A stretch of 64,000 nt of DNA from Hawksworthiomyces lignivorus. Its lineage: Eukaryota; Ascomycota; Sordariomycetes; Ophiostomatales; Ophiostomataceae. Below the pieces are notes generated by a model. The model did not search any database, was not told where the DNA came from, and was given only the letters and a program-made list of their open reading frames with translations. Shown here in pieces: positions 1 through 12,600 of the stretch. Positions within the stretch are counted from its first letter, which is position 1. Each line of letters starts with the position of its first letter. The stretch covers positions 1-64,000 of the forward strand of contig NTMA01000012.1 in NCBI GenBank assembly GCA_002917075.1. The letters are read 5' to 3'. The translations under genes and the position numbers were made by a program.

Positions 1-1210
1 TTTTTTTTTTTTTTAATTCTCTACTACGTGCTCTCGGGTAGGTGTCTTTTGCTTTTTTATAGATTTCGCCCCTCCGGTCGCCATTTTCGTGGGCTCTTTT
101 CAAATGAGCTTTAGGAGCCAGTAGAAATCATGTACAAACCAAGGAACAACATTAATCAAGAAATCAAAACACTGCAGGCGAAGAAAAAAACCTCACCTTT
201 CACATTTAGCATATAATGTACAATATTGGAGGGAAAATTGAGGCCAGAAAAAGAGGCCGAGGTGGCCATAAGAAAGGAGGCCAAAAAGAGTCCCGTGCAA
301 TTTCGTATGTATGTACGGCAGGTGTTTTTTTTTTAAGGATCGAGCGTTGTGCACGATGGCGATGTAAGCTTGGCGTGCTGCGAATGAGCGCTTGTCCGTA
401 TCTCACAAGTAGGGCGAGAAAGAACCAAACCCGAAAGGGTAGCGGCAGCGACAAATGGGAAGAAATAATTTTTTTCTCACAGGCGGATACGCATTAGTAC
501 GTCGTAGAGCGCTTCAGGGTTGTGACTAAATCGCCCTCTCCAGATGCGTTCCAGAGTTTCAAGCAGTTCGATCAGAGCTGGATAATGAAACCATGGGGCG
601 CCCGGCCATGGCTCTGGGGGAAGGGAGGCTGCGGAGGGGAACCAACAAGGGAAAGTCAGGGTTGAGAAAATACCCGCCTTTTTGCCTGCCTAACAGCTCG
701 ACATTGACCCCTGATCGGCCCCTGTCCCTGCCGATTTGCAAGAGAAAAGGAAGGGGTAGCGCGTGCGAGTAGTTAAAATATGGGAACCAAAGACAATACT
801 CCGGCTTAGAGCTGCTGTTTAGGGACGGTGTCGGTGTAAGTTGGAAATATTTGTATAGGTAAGTAAAAACAGAATCGTCGTATGATACTACTGCACCAAA
901 ATGCACGATGCTTGTGGGCCAACAAGCTGTACAGCCGATCTTCCAAGAAGTACGACGCAATTACAAGAAGAAAAAAGAATGAAACGAAAGAAAATAAGTA
1001 GTGTGATAATATTTAGGCACCCTGCCAGCTCAGACATTTGGCAACATAATGAAAGCCAACATTTCAATTCAGAGCCCCAGACATCGAAGTGGGAGGAACA
1101 GACTTCGATGTGCGGAAAGAAAAGAATAATTTCAAATTCTTTCTCAGTCGTCCGGGGGTCAGATGCGTGCCCTGTATACGCGCAGAAGCCAATGCCGCCT
1201 TTCGCCCCAA

Positions 1211-1258
1211 GCAAATTTGCATTTTTTTATCATTTCTCGTGCACATATTTTGTGCACG
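1211..1258. repeat. Palindrome and short hairpin
   Basis: A perfect 10-base palindrome (GCAAATTTGC, 1211-1220) is followed by a perfect 7-base inverted repeat, CGTGCAC/GTGCACG, at 1238-1258 around a 7-base A/T loop. TCTC and GAGA just outside extend the stem if a two-base bulge is allowed. No gene adjoins it. It could be a protein-binding site or a chance structure. Confidence 0.4.
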
Positions 1259-1830
1259 CGAGATATGTGAGATGCGAACGCTAGATGTCTTGCTTTAACT
1301 TTTTTTTTCTCATAGCAGCTCTAGCAAACATGGTGGAGATCAATCGGGAAAGCGACCAGCCACTAGGTCCGATCCGAGTGATTGTTTCACAGACTATGTG
1401 TAGGCTTACGTGCTTCGAAGCCCGGAAAATTGTAGAGATTATCACTTTAGATTTAGACGTCGTAGAAAAATGAGTCTACCGGAGCAAAGAAAAAAGGGGG
1501 TAATGTGCTTCTAAGGGTAGGCCAATTGATACTAAACGGTGCGGAGTGTGTTCTCGTCCAGTGAAAATTCAAACAAAATAAAATGAAGCGTTTCTCAACA
1601 CAGAGTACCAGTATGAAAGATGCCTTTTATCTGTCACTCAACTACGAAGCAATTCAATTTTGTTCTCGCTCCACATCGATATCGCTTCGTTGGATACTGT
1701 TTCCCTTGTCAGCTTCGTCGTTCAATTTGCAAGCCTTACGGAAGGTGCGCCGTTTTATACCGGCGAGTGGTTTGTGATATCATTTTGCGCTACTTTAGAT
1801 GGCAATGCAAGGACACGAGAAAAGGAATAG

Positions 1831-1866
1831 ATAAAAATAAACATAAAAATAAACATAAAAATAAAC
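1831..1866. repeat. 12-bp tandem repeat, three copies
   Basis: Three perfect head-to-tail copies of the unit ATAAAAATAAAC. It is a small A-rich minisatellite in non-coding DNA with no visible function. Confidence 0.9.
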
Positions 1867-3643
1867 AATCAAAGAAGAAACGAATGAAGATAGCCAGTCT
1901 GTGACGGCAGCCGGCTCCAAGACAGCTCGTGGGAATGAAATGAATTTGGGTTCTGTGTGTAAACTGTGGTACCGACTGGTGGTTGACCGGCTGATCAGGC
2001 CGAGATGAGTCGCTCTAAGAGATGAGATATGTATGTATGTACCTTGAAATAATCTACGAGGGTAGTGGTCCGAGTGTTCGCTGAGAGAGAAAAGAGGCAG
2101 GCTGAAAACAAGGTTATTCGCATAGCTGCTTGTCTATAATATTTTTACTATTCGCTTGTGTCGTAACATCGGCGGTGCGATTGCCAGTGGTTCGCGGCGA
2201 CCATCTCCATGCTCACTAATAACGTAATGATACCATGAGGTATATATAAATAGTTACATTGATGTCAAATAAAAACGGTAAATCCTCCGTGGCAAGGCAA
2301 AGAAGCATAATAATATGAACAAGTCAGAAAAGCGTTAATCTCCAAAGGAATGGCCCGTGCGTCGGTGGAGGAAACACCGAAACTGGCATCGGCGACACAG
2401 TGAGGTGGGAAAGCGAAGGGAAGCCAAAATTAAACTGCACAGCACAGCGTGCACGCGCAAGAGAAAAAGAGAGATGCACGACACACATGTCACGCTCTGG
2501 GAGCTTAAGTTCTCTGCAGGGTCCTTTATGGCACTCTGACCACGGGGTTTGCGATCCTCTTTTCGTCCCCTGATGCCTCTCATCTTTTTCTCCTTTCTGG
2601 TGCGGCAGTTCGCGTCTTATCGCAGAGGCTGTTACCCGAAACGGAAAGAAATTCGGAGAGCAGTAGCTTTTAGACTATTTTTATTTTGCTCCTCAACCCC
2701 ACACAACGAAGGAATCATACACAGACCAAGCAAGACTCTTTGCATCGATTGTCGAGATGGTGTGCCGGCCACGTAACGGGGGCTGACACTCATTCTGTTG
2801 CTTTCCTGCATGTCTCAGGAAAGACAAGTCGTAAGAACAAGCTATGAAACCCAACGGCTTTTTTGGAACGGAAAATCTACCTTTTCCGGCCTTTCTGCTA
2901 CCCCGTGTAATTCTATTTTTTCCCTTTTCAGGTCCTCCTGCTTACTTAGAGCAATATCCTTCCATTCATCTACGGAGCACTCGTACATGTCTTTCTTCCA
3001 GGCAATCAAACGGCAACGACCCAACCACAAGACATCTCGAGTATCAGAAAGTTAAGAGGAGAAAATAAACCTATGGGGATTTGCTTCTAAGCATATCTTC
3101 TATTTGTGAGATTCGGCAGTATTGCCAAGAAGCACTAAAATAAGAAATATTTGGTTATGCTTATCGCTTTAAGAAGTATAAGCATGGTGTTGACATACTT
3201 GTATTTTGTTTTGGTTTGTTTTACTTTACTAGCCTTTCCCAAGTCCTGGCCATCTATGGGGGCATCTGGTTTTCATTATACGCCTTAAGATCCGTTCTAT
3301 TGATGTTCAGCGTAAGATACTTAGCCCGGTATCCTAAGGATAGAATAGTGAATGGTGTGCCGAACCGGTGGAGACGAAGGCCTGGTTAGCGGCGGCCAGA
3401 CCTGAAGAAAAAAGCATGTGGACGAGACTCGTAGAGTCATTGTAAGATAATTCAACCCGCTACGACAAAGCGGTATCGATGAGAACGCTACTCTGCTACA
3501 ATAAACAACTTTCATAGGCTTACACGTACACTGCTTTGTCTGACCTCGGCAAAAACAATGTGGTGGATATGGACACGCAGAGAAATCTGGCTAGGCACTA
3601 CGACAAACTATAGATGCCAGGAGTGGGAATGCTGAAAATACTG

Positions 3644-3659
3644 GTACATACGTATGTAC
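3644..3659. repeat. 16-bp perfect palindrome
   Basis: GTACATACGTATGTAC reads the same on both strands. Its TATGTATGTA half recurs in other gene-free parts of the window, for example near 2031, 5683, 24940 and, with one change, 28240. It may be a dispersed simple-sequence motif or a binding site. Confidence 0.6.
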
Positions 3660-6600
3660 TTTGAGTTAATCTTCGACTACCACTGATAGTTCTCGTTGTA
3701 ATGTACAAGGAGCGCCCAATGCGACGGCTGTAAACAAACCATATGCAATAAGCCGCACAGGGCTTTGACAAGGTGGTTCTAACGCGTCCGTTCGCACTGT
3801 ACTGCTGCGGCGAGGTGCAGCATCAGCGCTTTACTGTTTTGCGTGAACATCAAATGCACCGGAATCATGCCGTCTATGAAAAGTCCAAGGCGCGCTGCTA
3901 CTATATTGTGAAAGGGTTGAAACGATGCCCGAGTTGAATTCCAGATTAACATTTCCTGCTTGGAAAAGGGCACAATGGACAAGGGGTGGTGCGGAATTGT
4001 AGGTATAAATTTCGCGTATTGGGTTCAAAAGTCGTCTTTGGAGTGGAACGAATTCAATAGTTTCGTGCAAATGGCTATCAACAGCCGCTGAACTTTACCA
4101 GTAAGCGGACACAGAAGCTATATTATTTGCTGCTTTCATTCGCTATTATTCTTTCCATCCAAGGTGGTTGTATGTCTCTTTACAAAGCACTGTTACTATT
4201 GTATATATCGGTCTGGTTTTGAGAAGTTCCAAGAGCGGCAATGACAGTGTTCTTGGCTTATTATTCGAGTCTTTAACCAGAAAGAGCAAGATCTAGGCTA
4301 GCTATTTATAGTTATAATACACACGAGAGAGAATTGGTGGCTTTTCAAAGGATTGCCGCTGTAAAATAAATTCGTCAGCGTTCCTGTGCGAATTACTCCG
4401 TACATAGGGTGATACTAACAATGGGAGGGTAGTGGATGTTCTCGCTGCAAACTCCATAGTCTTATGCTTATGGTTTCCTCAGCCTTTTTCCTTCTGATTG
4501 CAATAGAAGCCCTTGGCTCGTAAGACAAGGATTTAACACTCCATAGATGAATCTCATCTCTAGGTACTATAACACTCCCGGATACCATCTGCGTAAAATC
4601 TCACCTTCTCTCTGCTTGCTGTGAATCCCACAATTACGAAATACTTGTTTGCCATTTGTGTATCCACTTGGTAGCATCTGTACGTGTTTGTTGCAGTTTT
4701 TGTCGGCGTCGTGTGCGTGGCGTTCAGCTGCCTCCGTGTTTATTATAGCTACTTTTGTTTTCATGCGGTGTGGGTGGTATTCTTCCTTTTCCTCTTAATC
4801 CCCCAAGCTGCATTCCTTCTTCCTCTGACATGGGTCGCTGTCTTCTCACCTAGCACTTGTCCCCTTACAGCGATAACCTGAAACACGAAGAAACTGTCCT
4901 CATTCTAAACTAATGCATGACGGGTTACTGCTTTGATTTTTTTTTCTCGTTGGCGTTAGTACTTTCTAGCCTTCTCGAGAAGCACATTTCGCTTCACATA
5001 GCGTATCACGTTATTAAGGAGAACATTGAAAAAGAAATACAAAACAATAGCAATAAAATTAGGGATACCATTAGAATTTCTCTATATTATTTAACTTTTT
5101 TTTTGAAAAAAAAAAAAAATGAGGCCATATAAAAACAAAACGGCTATTATTTCTTTCCCATCTAGATGCCGACGTTTAGGTGACTGCGCCAATTACAACC
5201 CAGTCGAAAGAAAGCAAAAAAAGGTTTAGCTCAGCTCCATATATCAATCACATGGGGAATCAGAAGGGGATATCCATTGGAGACGAGTCGTAATAGACAA
5301 CAACCCAAAAACATATTCTGTAGGAATAGCTTGTCGCTCTTTTGGTAAACCCCGCAATAATAAGATGTGCGTCGCGTTTCTGCGCTAAGGTGTGCAGACC
5401 AAAAGAAACTAGAAAAAACCAGCGAAAGCACTTACATTGTCAGAGGTCAAGACACAAGTCAGTCGTGTAATGGAAAAGACCAATCCAGCAAACAGTAAGG
5501 AGAACAAAGGAAAATTCAAAACACCTTCCTGTAGAGGTGTCAACAGACTAGTTACGCAAGTGTACAAGTCTAGCCTGGATTGGCTTGGTTCCCAGGTGAG
5601 AAATTTTACATCGTGCCTCACATGGCACACACTTTTATACTTCTGTATGTTTCTAGATTTCCTGCAATGATACTCTACTTATGTATGTACACGAAAGCGG
5701 GCTTGTAAACAACAAACGCCAACAAAGAAACCAGCAACATGCCAAGGTGCAACATATCGGTTTTGTTGTTCTTTGTTTCATTCCTGCACATCTAATCTCG
5801 TCTTGTCTAGAGTTGACTTTGGCTTTTGGGGGAACGGTTTTATTTTTGAAAAGAATAAAAAAAAACCTCTCCAAGCTATCTCATCATGTTTGACCACTGC
5901 TATCATTCAGCGGCTAAAAAGCGGGTTAAGAAGCGAAGCATGACTTGTTAAGAATTCCAAAAGGCCGTTCTGCACCTTGCACAACCATGAAAGCAAGGCA
6001 TCGAACATCTCGTGTTGTATTAATATGTCGATGATGTTTTACTTAGTGGAGCAAAGAGCCACACTATACTCACTGTACCCTATAAGACTATAGCACTGGC
6101 GCGATATAGTTCTTGAGATGCTTATACTGATGGTACAACCCTAGAAGCATAACTTTGGTACTATAACAACGTAGGTGTATACGACGAAATACGCCATGCC
6201 TAAGAATATATTCTTATGTCGTTTGTTCAGACATCATACAAACTCTGGCTAGTGGAACTAACATCCAAGCAAGCTCCTGATAGAAGTAGGGGCTAAAATT
6301 GATAGTAGAAAGAGCCTGGCAAATTTCGCGCCTTGTCCTATTATGAGTGCGGGAAACTCGTCTTCAAGGCTTCCCAATGTTTGGTCTCTTATTAATTCCA
6401 GACGGGGAGGTCCTTATTCACTATGACTCCTTTCGCATTTTGTCACTTTGCATCTCCAAAAATTTACACTGTCCTTTGGGCCTTTTATGGTGTACTATTG
6501 TTAAGGTGCATGTTCTGCGTTAAACTGTTCGTGATTGAACACACATTAAACTTTCTAGCTTCCCACTTGCGTCGTAGTCAAATAAGTGCTGGGACTGGTG

Positions 6601-9600
6601 CATACGAAAAGGGAAAGAATTAACGAGCTAGCACCGATCGATGCTACAGGGCTCGCTTTGTCAGACTAAACTATTCACATTCCACTGCTCCATATTCTTT
6701 AGGTGTTTGGTCAATGCTCGCCAGGCACTATGCTTAGTCGTAATTCCCTTGCTGGAGACTTTCGAACTTTTGTTCTCCTCCGTAATAAGCATGCTCTTTT
6801 CAGTTGACCTTCCGGATTCAGTAAGTTGTTGTAAGAACAAGAAAACTAGATAGTCCAATAGAGGAAAGTAATTGGCGCCAAAGGGCAAAAAATGGCCCAG
6901 AGTCTCTTTCTTTTACGAACATCTGCCCCTACATACATAGAAGTCAAAAGCGCCACAAGGTCGCCCGATACAATACGGAAAGCTAAATACAAAAATAAAC
7001 AAATCGTTCACCACAGCTAGACACTAAGAAATGTACAGAGTATGATACGCGGAAGCCCCCTCCCCCCTCGCCCCTCTCCAAATGAAATAAGTCTTAGAAT
7101 ATGCCCCAGACGCGAAATGGGTATTTCAGCATTACAGAGTGTACTCGTACTTTTTATATGTGTACACACATCCATATGTGGGTAGTCGAGACCTGAAGCT
7201 GTTGTGCCATGTGGGCAACACCATCGAATGGAGCCTTAGCAGAGAGATGGAGCGTAGAACTAATGTTACAAGACCGTGCACAGAGGAGCATTAGGAGGAA
7301 ACATGGAGACAGTGATCGAAAATCACTCATGGTAAGCCCAGTGGCGGGTCCTGCGTTTGTTTCAGAAGGGGGCAAAAAAAATATAGCGTTGAGTGTTGGT
7401 CCATATTGGGAAAACCAAATGGCCATATTCAGTAATTAAGGCGCTCCAGTCGCGCTAGGCAAAACGTCCTTAAAATCTAAGAGTTGACAGATTGGGAGAT
7501 AGGAAATTCTAGAGGCCATTATATAAAAGCAGTCCCAAGCTAAAATTATCCGCCTCATCGTCTTTACTTTTCGGCAACCTGCTGGACTCAACTAGCAACG
7601 CAATACCATGCTCCGCCGCAAGCTACAACCTAATAGTACGGCCATCATAGGATATAACTAATATATGTCTAGAGGTTCCAGTCGATCTCGAGATGAGCTA
7701 ACGAGGACAGCCGTGAAGGCACTCGTATATGTATGCTGCACAAGTAACGAATATAGTTTCTCTGATTATAACTGAATAGGTATTGCGTAGAAGGACGGAA
7801 CTACACGTGTCTTTTAGGTGGTATTCTATGGAGTTCTATATTGTAGGAAAAAAGAGAAACACAGATGCCTCTGTTAATTTAAAGCTTAACAAGACACGAG
7901 ACGAAAAAGACAAGGGATGCAAAGAGATACAGTCACTATCATACAGAGGCTACAGACAGTGTTAACATTTCTCCCGTCTCCTTCTACCAAGTTCATAGAT
8001 ATATCAGCACAGATATAAAGCTAATAATTATGACGAAGACCATTGGAGGCAAATGACAGAAGGAAATTAGACATCTTGTTGGCTTTGTTCTGACGAGACA
8101 AGAAGGGTTATTCAAGCAGTTAGGATGACCAGCAAATTTTACAGACATAGAGGCACCCTAGAACAACGCATAAATGATCGGCTGGGATGAAATACAGAAA
8201 ACAAATCTACGCGGAAGCATATCAAGCTTCAATTCAACGAGTCCCTCTAATCAAGAGAAATAAAAACAAACAAAATTTTACCTGTCATTTTCTTTAACCC
8301 CAGGCTTTGGCTCTCGGGGGATCTACGGTCATCAAAGCCATTCCAGCATAACTTTAAACTTCCCCTACGACCACGTATGATCTCTGTTTGTCATTCGTGG
8401 ACATGTGCAGGCTTCTGAAAATCACTTAGCGACGACTTGTTCTGCCAACGATACGGTTCGGAATAACGGACACGACATAGCACTGACCATTCAAAGCCTC
8501 TGGGGGATATTCCCATCAGCGTCGAACCAAATATGTAACTCGCCCTTCTCTTCTTGGTGTATGCATTGTATCATAAAAGGGCTTAAACGATAGGCAGGCC
8601 CTGAACATCAATTTTATTGAAGGGAGGCTATATTATCTTACGAAATAGCATAAAGTATCTCATCCCATCTATTCACCCAAAGAAGCAAAAGCAGCAATAA
8701 ATACTTTTTCTCATAGAAAGAAGGTAGAAAAATACATTTCTAGTGTTTTCATAGGGTCTAGTTAAGCCTAAGGAAAAAACAGGATTGCTAAATAGTGATA
8801 TATGTTGCTTTTCTGAGGCTCAAAGTAAACCAATAGGCAAAGATTTTAATTATTCGTTATACTAGATACTGGAAATATTTATTTGACATCTAATTGATAC
8901 TCACGTATTTTGTACAGGTTATGAAGTATTTATATATTCTCCACCAATCACTACCAGAATGAAATAGTCGTGTGTTGTTTTAATAGCATTTACAAAAGTT
9001 TGGCAAATCTATTCTTGCTTCATAACCAACGTTAAAATTAGTATCGTATATGTGTACATATGTATATTCGTATGTCCCCTACCTTTCTTACTTACTACTC
9101 AGAAAATACAATGAAATACTCTTTTATCCAGGTCTGGTATCCCTTTAACTATGCTCTACTCTAGACCAGCTTTCCATCCATCGATCGTCATTGGGTATAT
9201 CATTCCTACCGCACCACAAGCCTGGTTCATCATTGCCACCCCCCCGGTTGCCTTTATATAACATGGGTCTTATATATATGTATATGAATGTATACCACGC
9301 AACCAAAGTTCTTCAACTGAGTAGGCGAGACTCCTCTTCTCACCCAAATAAAACAAAATAAAAAAATTTTAGAACCAGGTAATCTCAGAAAGCAAAGGAG
9401 ATAAACAAAAAATCATCATCAAATAAAAGGTGTTGGTGCAGCGCATCGTCCTGGCACCTATTACTCGCCAGATATCCTTTGCCATACCATCTTTCTCTGT
9501 CAGACATCGTTGCCTTTTGATTCCTTGCTTTTGGAGCTGATAATTGACGCAATGCTCAAACTGCGCTGTGCGTTATCTGGTACACCGCTGTTGCTGTTAC

Positions 9601-9657
9601 TATAGCCGTCTTTGCCATCGAGAATACTATTAGCTTCGGCTTCTTCTATCCCATTGC

Positions 9658-12600
9658 TCAATCGTTTCGTAAGACTCTTCTTTGTAATACCGCAGGAGAT
9701 GGTTTTTGCCGTTCTTGGACCTGGGGAGCATCATCATTTCCTCGATTTTTTGTTAGCTTCTTATGTAGTCGCTTCGTCGGCGCCACTTCGTTTATATCTA
9801 GTTCCTGGCTCTGTTGTTGTTCTGAAGAAACGCATGAATCGTCGATAGATACTTGGTTGGATAAAGGGTTCTCGGTATTGTTTGGTGTACTGTTGTTGCC
9901 ACCTGGTGGGACAGATGGAGCGGCTCTAAATATTCGCATCGGCAAAGTGGTCTTCGCATTGTTGACCGTCTGGTGAACCGTAGGAATAGAATCACCCGTG
10001 ACATTGCCTTCTTCGATAGCATCTTGTATGTTACTGCTTGAGCCCTCTCCAATAAGTGATCGCTATGCAATTCAGTTCGTTAGTTGTGCGAATTTAAGCA
10101 GAGTAGCAAGGCTTATCTTCAAATACCTGAGCTCCTATGTAAGCATGCAGTTTGCTTTTCAGCACTTCCGATTTCACTGGCTTTGCAAGGTAGTCATTCA
10201 TACCAGCAGCGATGCACTTTTCTCGGTCACCCTGAATCGCAGATGCAGTCATTGCAATAACAAGCACCTCTCTCACAGATTTTATAGGATCCTTTCGGAG
10301 AAGTTTTGTAGCTTCATAGCCGTCTAGGACAGGCATCTGCACATCCATGAGTACAACGTGGTACGGTGTCCCATTTTTGGCTTTCGTGCGCAAGGCTTCG
10401 ACAGCTTGCAGCCCATTGTCATATGCATCAGCAACCTTGTACCCTAGACGCTGCACGTATTGAATGGCGATTTTGCGGTTAATTGGATTGTCTTCAGCAA
10501 TGCAGACTCGAAGTTGGTCATGTCTAATGTGGCTTAGATCCATATATGGGTTCAATAAGACGATATCATTGTTCTCTTGACTTGACATCGGAGAGGAGGG
10601 AGACCAGAGCGATGGCGAGTGTGGAGATCTGGATGAGCTGTGCGATGTTCCTGGTTGCGGCAATGTTTGCTCAAGATCTAACGACGGCGCAACTGGACTT
10701 GAAGATTTGCCTCCAAAAGGAGATGAAGCCGGCACTGTCGCCGGTATATCGCTGGCCGTGGCATTTTCCTTGGCTTTGTCAAAGGTGACCGTGAACCAAA
10801 CCTTTGTCCCAACATTTTCTTTGCTATCCAAGTAAATCTTGCCCTTCATGATGGTCTCGATGAGCGACTTGCAAATGCTAAGGCCAAGACCACTTCCGCC
10901 ATACTTTCGTGCCGTGCTTGCATCGGCTTGACTAAATGGCTGAAACAATTTGGCTAGCTGCTCAGGTGGTATGCCTATGCCCGTATCTTCTACCCAAAAG
11001 GTAAGAGTAACCGTTCTGTCGGTTTCAGATTCCACAGCGGCGCCTACTGTGATTGTCCCTCTTTCGGTGAATTTGATGCTGTTTCCGATAAGATTGCCTA
11101 GCACCTGATGTAGTCGTATGGGATCACCAAAAACAAATAAATTGGATGGAAGGTTGATTCGCTTGATGATGTCAACGACGCCTTCTTTGGTTTTGTCTTG
11201 ATTCCGATATGATGCTGCTCGCACCACTTCTGGTATGAGTTCTTTCGGATTAAAAGCCGTAATGTAAAGTTTCATTTTATCTGCCTCCATGCGCGAGAAA
11301 TCAAGAATATCATTGATTACAATCAGAAGTAGGTCGGCAGATAAACGAATGGCTTCGGCCATCTCTTGCTGTTCGGGGGTCAAATTGCTGTCTCTGAGCA
11401 GCTCAGAGTTTCCTATAACTCCATTGAGCGGCGTACGCAATTCGTGAGACACATTTGCCAGGAAAATGGATTTGGCCTTTGTTGCTTCTTCTGCAAGCTT
11501 GACATTGCGTTTTGCTTCCTTTTCTGCCTCTTTTGCTTTATTCTCCGCCTCAATTGCCTTGCGAAGGGCCGTCTTCTGCATCGCTACCATTGATCGATTC
11601 TCGGCGGAGACTTTCTCAATTGCTTTAATTGAAAGGGCATTCGAGTAGCTGATACCGATTTGATTCACCAGAAGCTGCAATACAGTCACATTCCTATCAG
11701 TGAACGCACTCGGCAAGCCTTCTAGGTAGAGCACACCTAAGAGTGGATTCGACGCGTGGCAGATCGGTATGGCAATGACGGATCTGCTCCGGGGGTTCTT
11801 CTGTAGCCAGCACTCGCTCACATTCCCAAACCGCTCGTCGTTGACCAAATCCGGAACAAAAACACTCTCACGGAACCGCGTGCTGTATAACACAACATTC
11901 TCAGCAACAATGCATGTGCCCGTCAGTGGTATTCCCGGCATATGCGCCTCGGCTCCCTTCTCCGGATCTCCGCTTGCAGCAACACACCAGTCTGATCCGC
12001 TATCATCTTGCACAACAATAGCAGCCTGTGTAGCAGAGCCGCCGCAAGTTTGCAAAATCACATCACACATTGTCTTGAGCAATTCATCGATACGTAGCAC
12101 AGACGATATGACCTGAGATGACTGTAGTATAGCATGCAGGTCGATCATATCAAGCGCAGGAAGACCGGCTGCCCCTGCGTTGGTTTCTGCCTGCATGGCA
12201 CCACGCCATATGCCGATCCGTTCTCCTTTCATGTCAGACATACTAGCTTGACCGCCTGCGGTCAAGGATTCACCCGAAGGTCTTAGCTCTTCATGTTCAG
12301 TCGAATGATATTGAATAGGAGTCGCGTCAGCAACAAAATCAGTTTGGACAGCGGCATTGATTGTTCTGAGATTTCTTGTGGGACCGCACAGCAGTAAACT
12401 GTGTTCCTCTTCAATACGATCTGCGATACCCACCGCCCCAAGCTGTCGATAAAGTCCGACAGCATCGCGCAAAGCCGACCGGGCAGAACGCTGAGCGCGT
12501 TTCCGAATAAAAATGCCAGCCAATAGGAAGTTGCCGAGAGCTTCTTCAAAAAGGAAATCATGCTCCGAAGCATGATCCAATGCTTCTTCGTATTGTTGGA

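Larger units (their letters stand above)
1..9657. other. Gene-free left arm
   Basis: No reading frame here resembles a protein I recognise, and none combines with neighbours across plausible introns into a longer product. All open frames are short and lack sustained codon bias. The stretch begins with a run of 14 T and holds scattered A/T runs, short palindromes and TATGTATGTA-type words. It lies downstream of the kinase gene that ends at 9658. I found no tRNA, no terminal repeats and no clear transposon remnant. It may contain untranslated RNA, the far regulatory region of a gene outside the window, or decayed repeats; the sequence alone does not decide. Confidence 0.6.

Noticed and set aside
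1..14. T14 at the left edge as a telomere or poly(A) of a retroelement
   Set aside because: No telomeric repeat, no reverse transcriptase and no target duplication nearby; homopolymers of this size occur elsewhere in the window.
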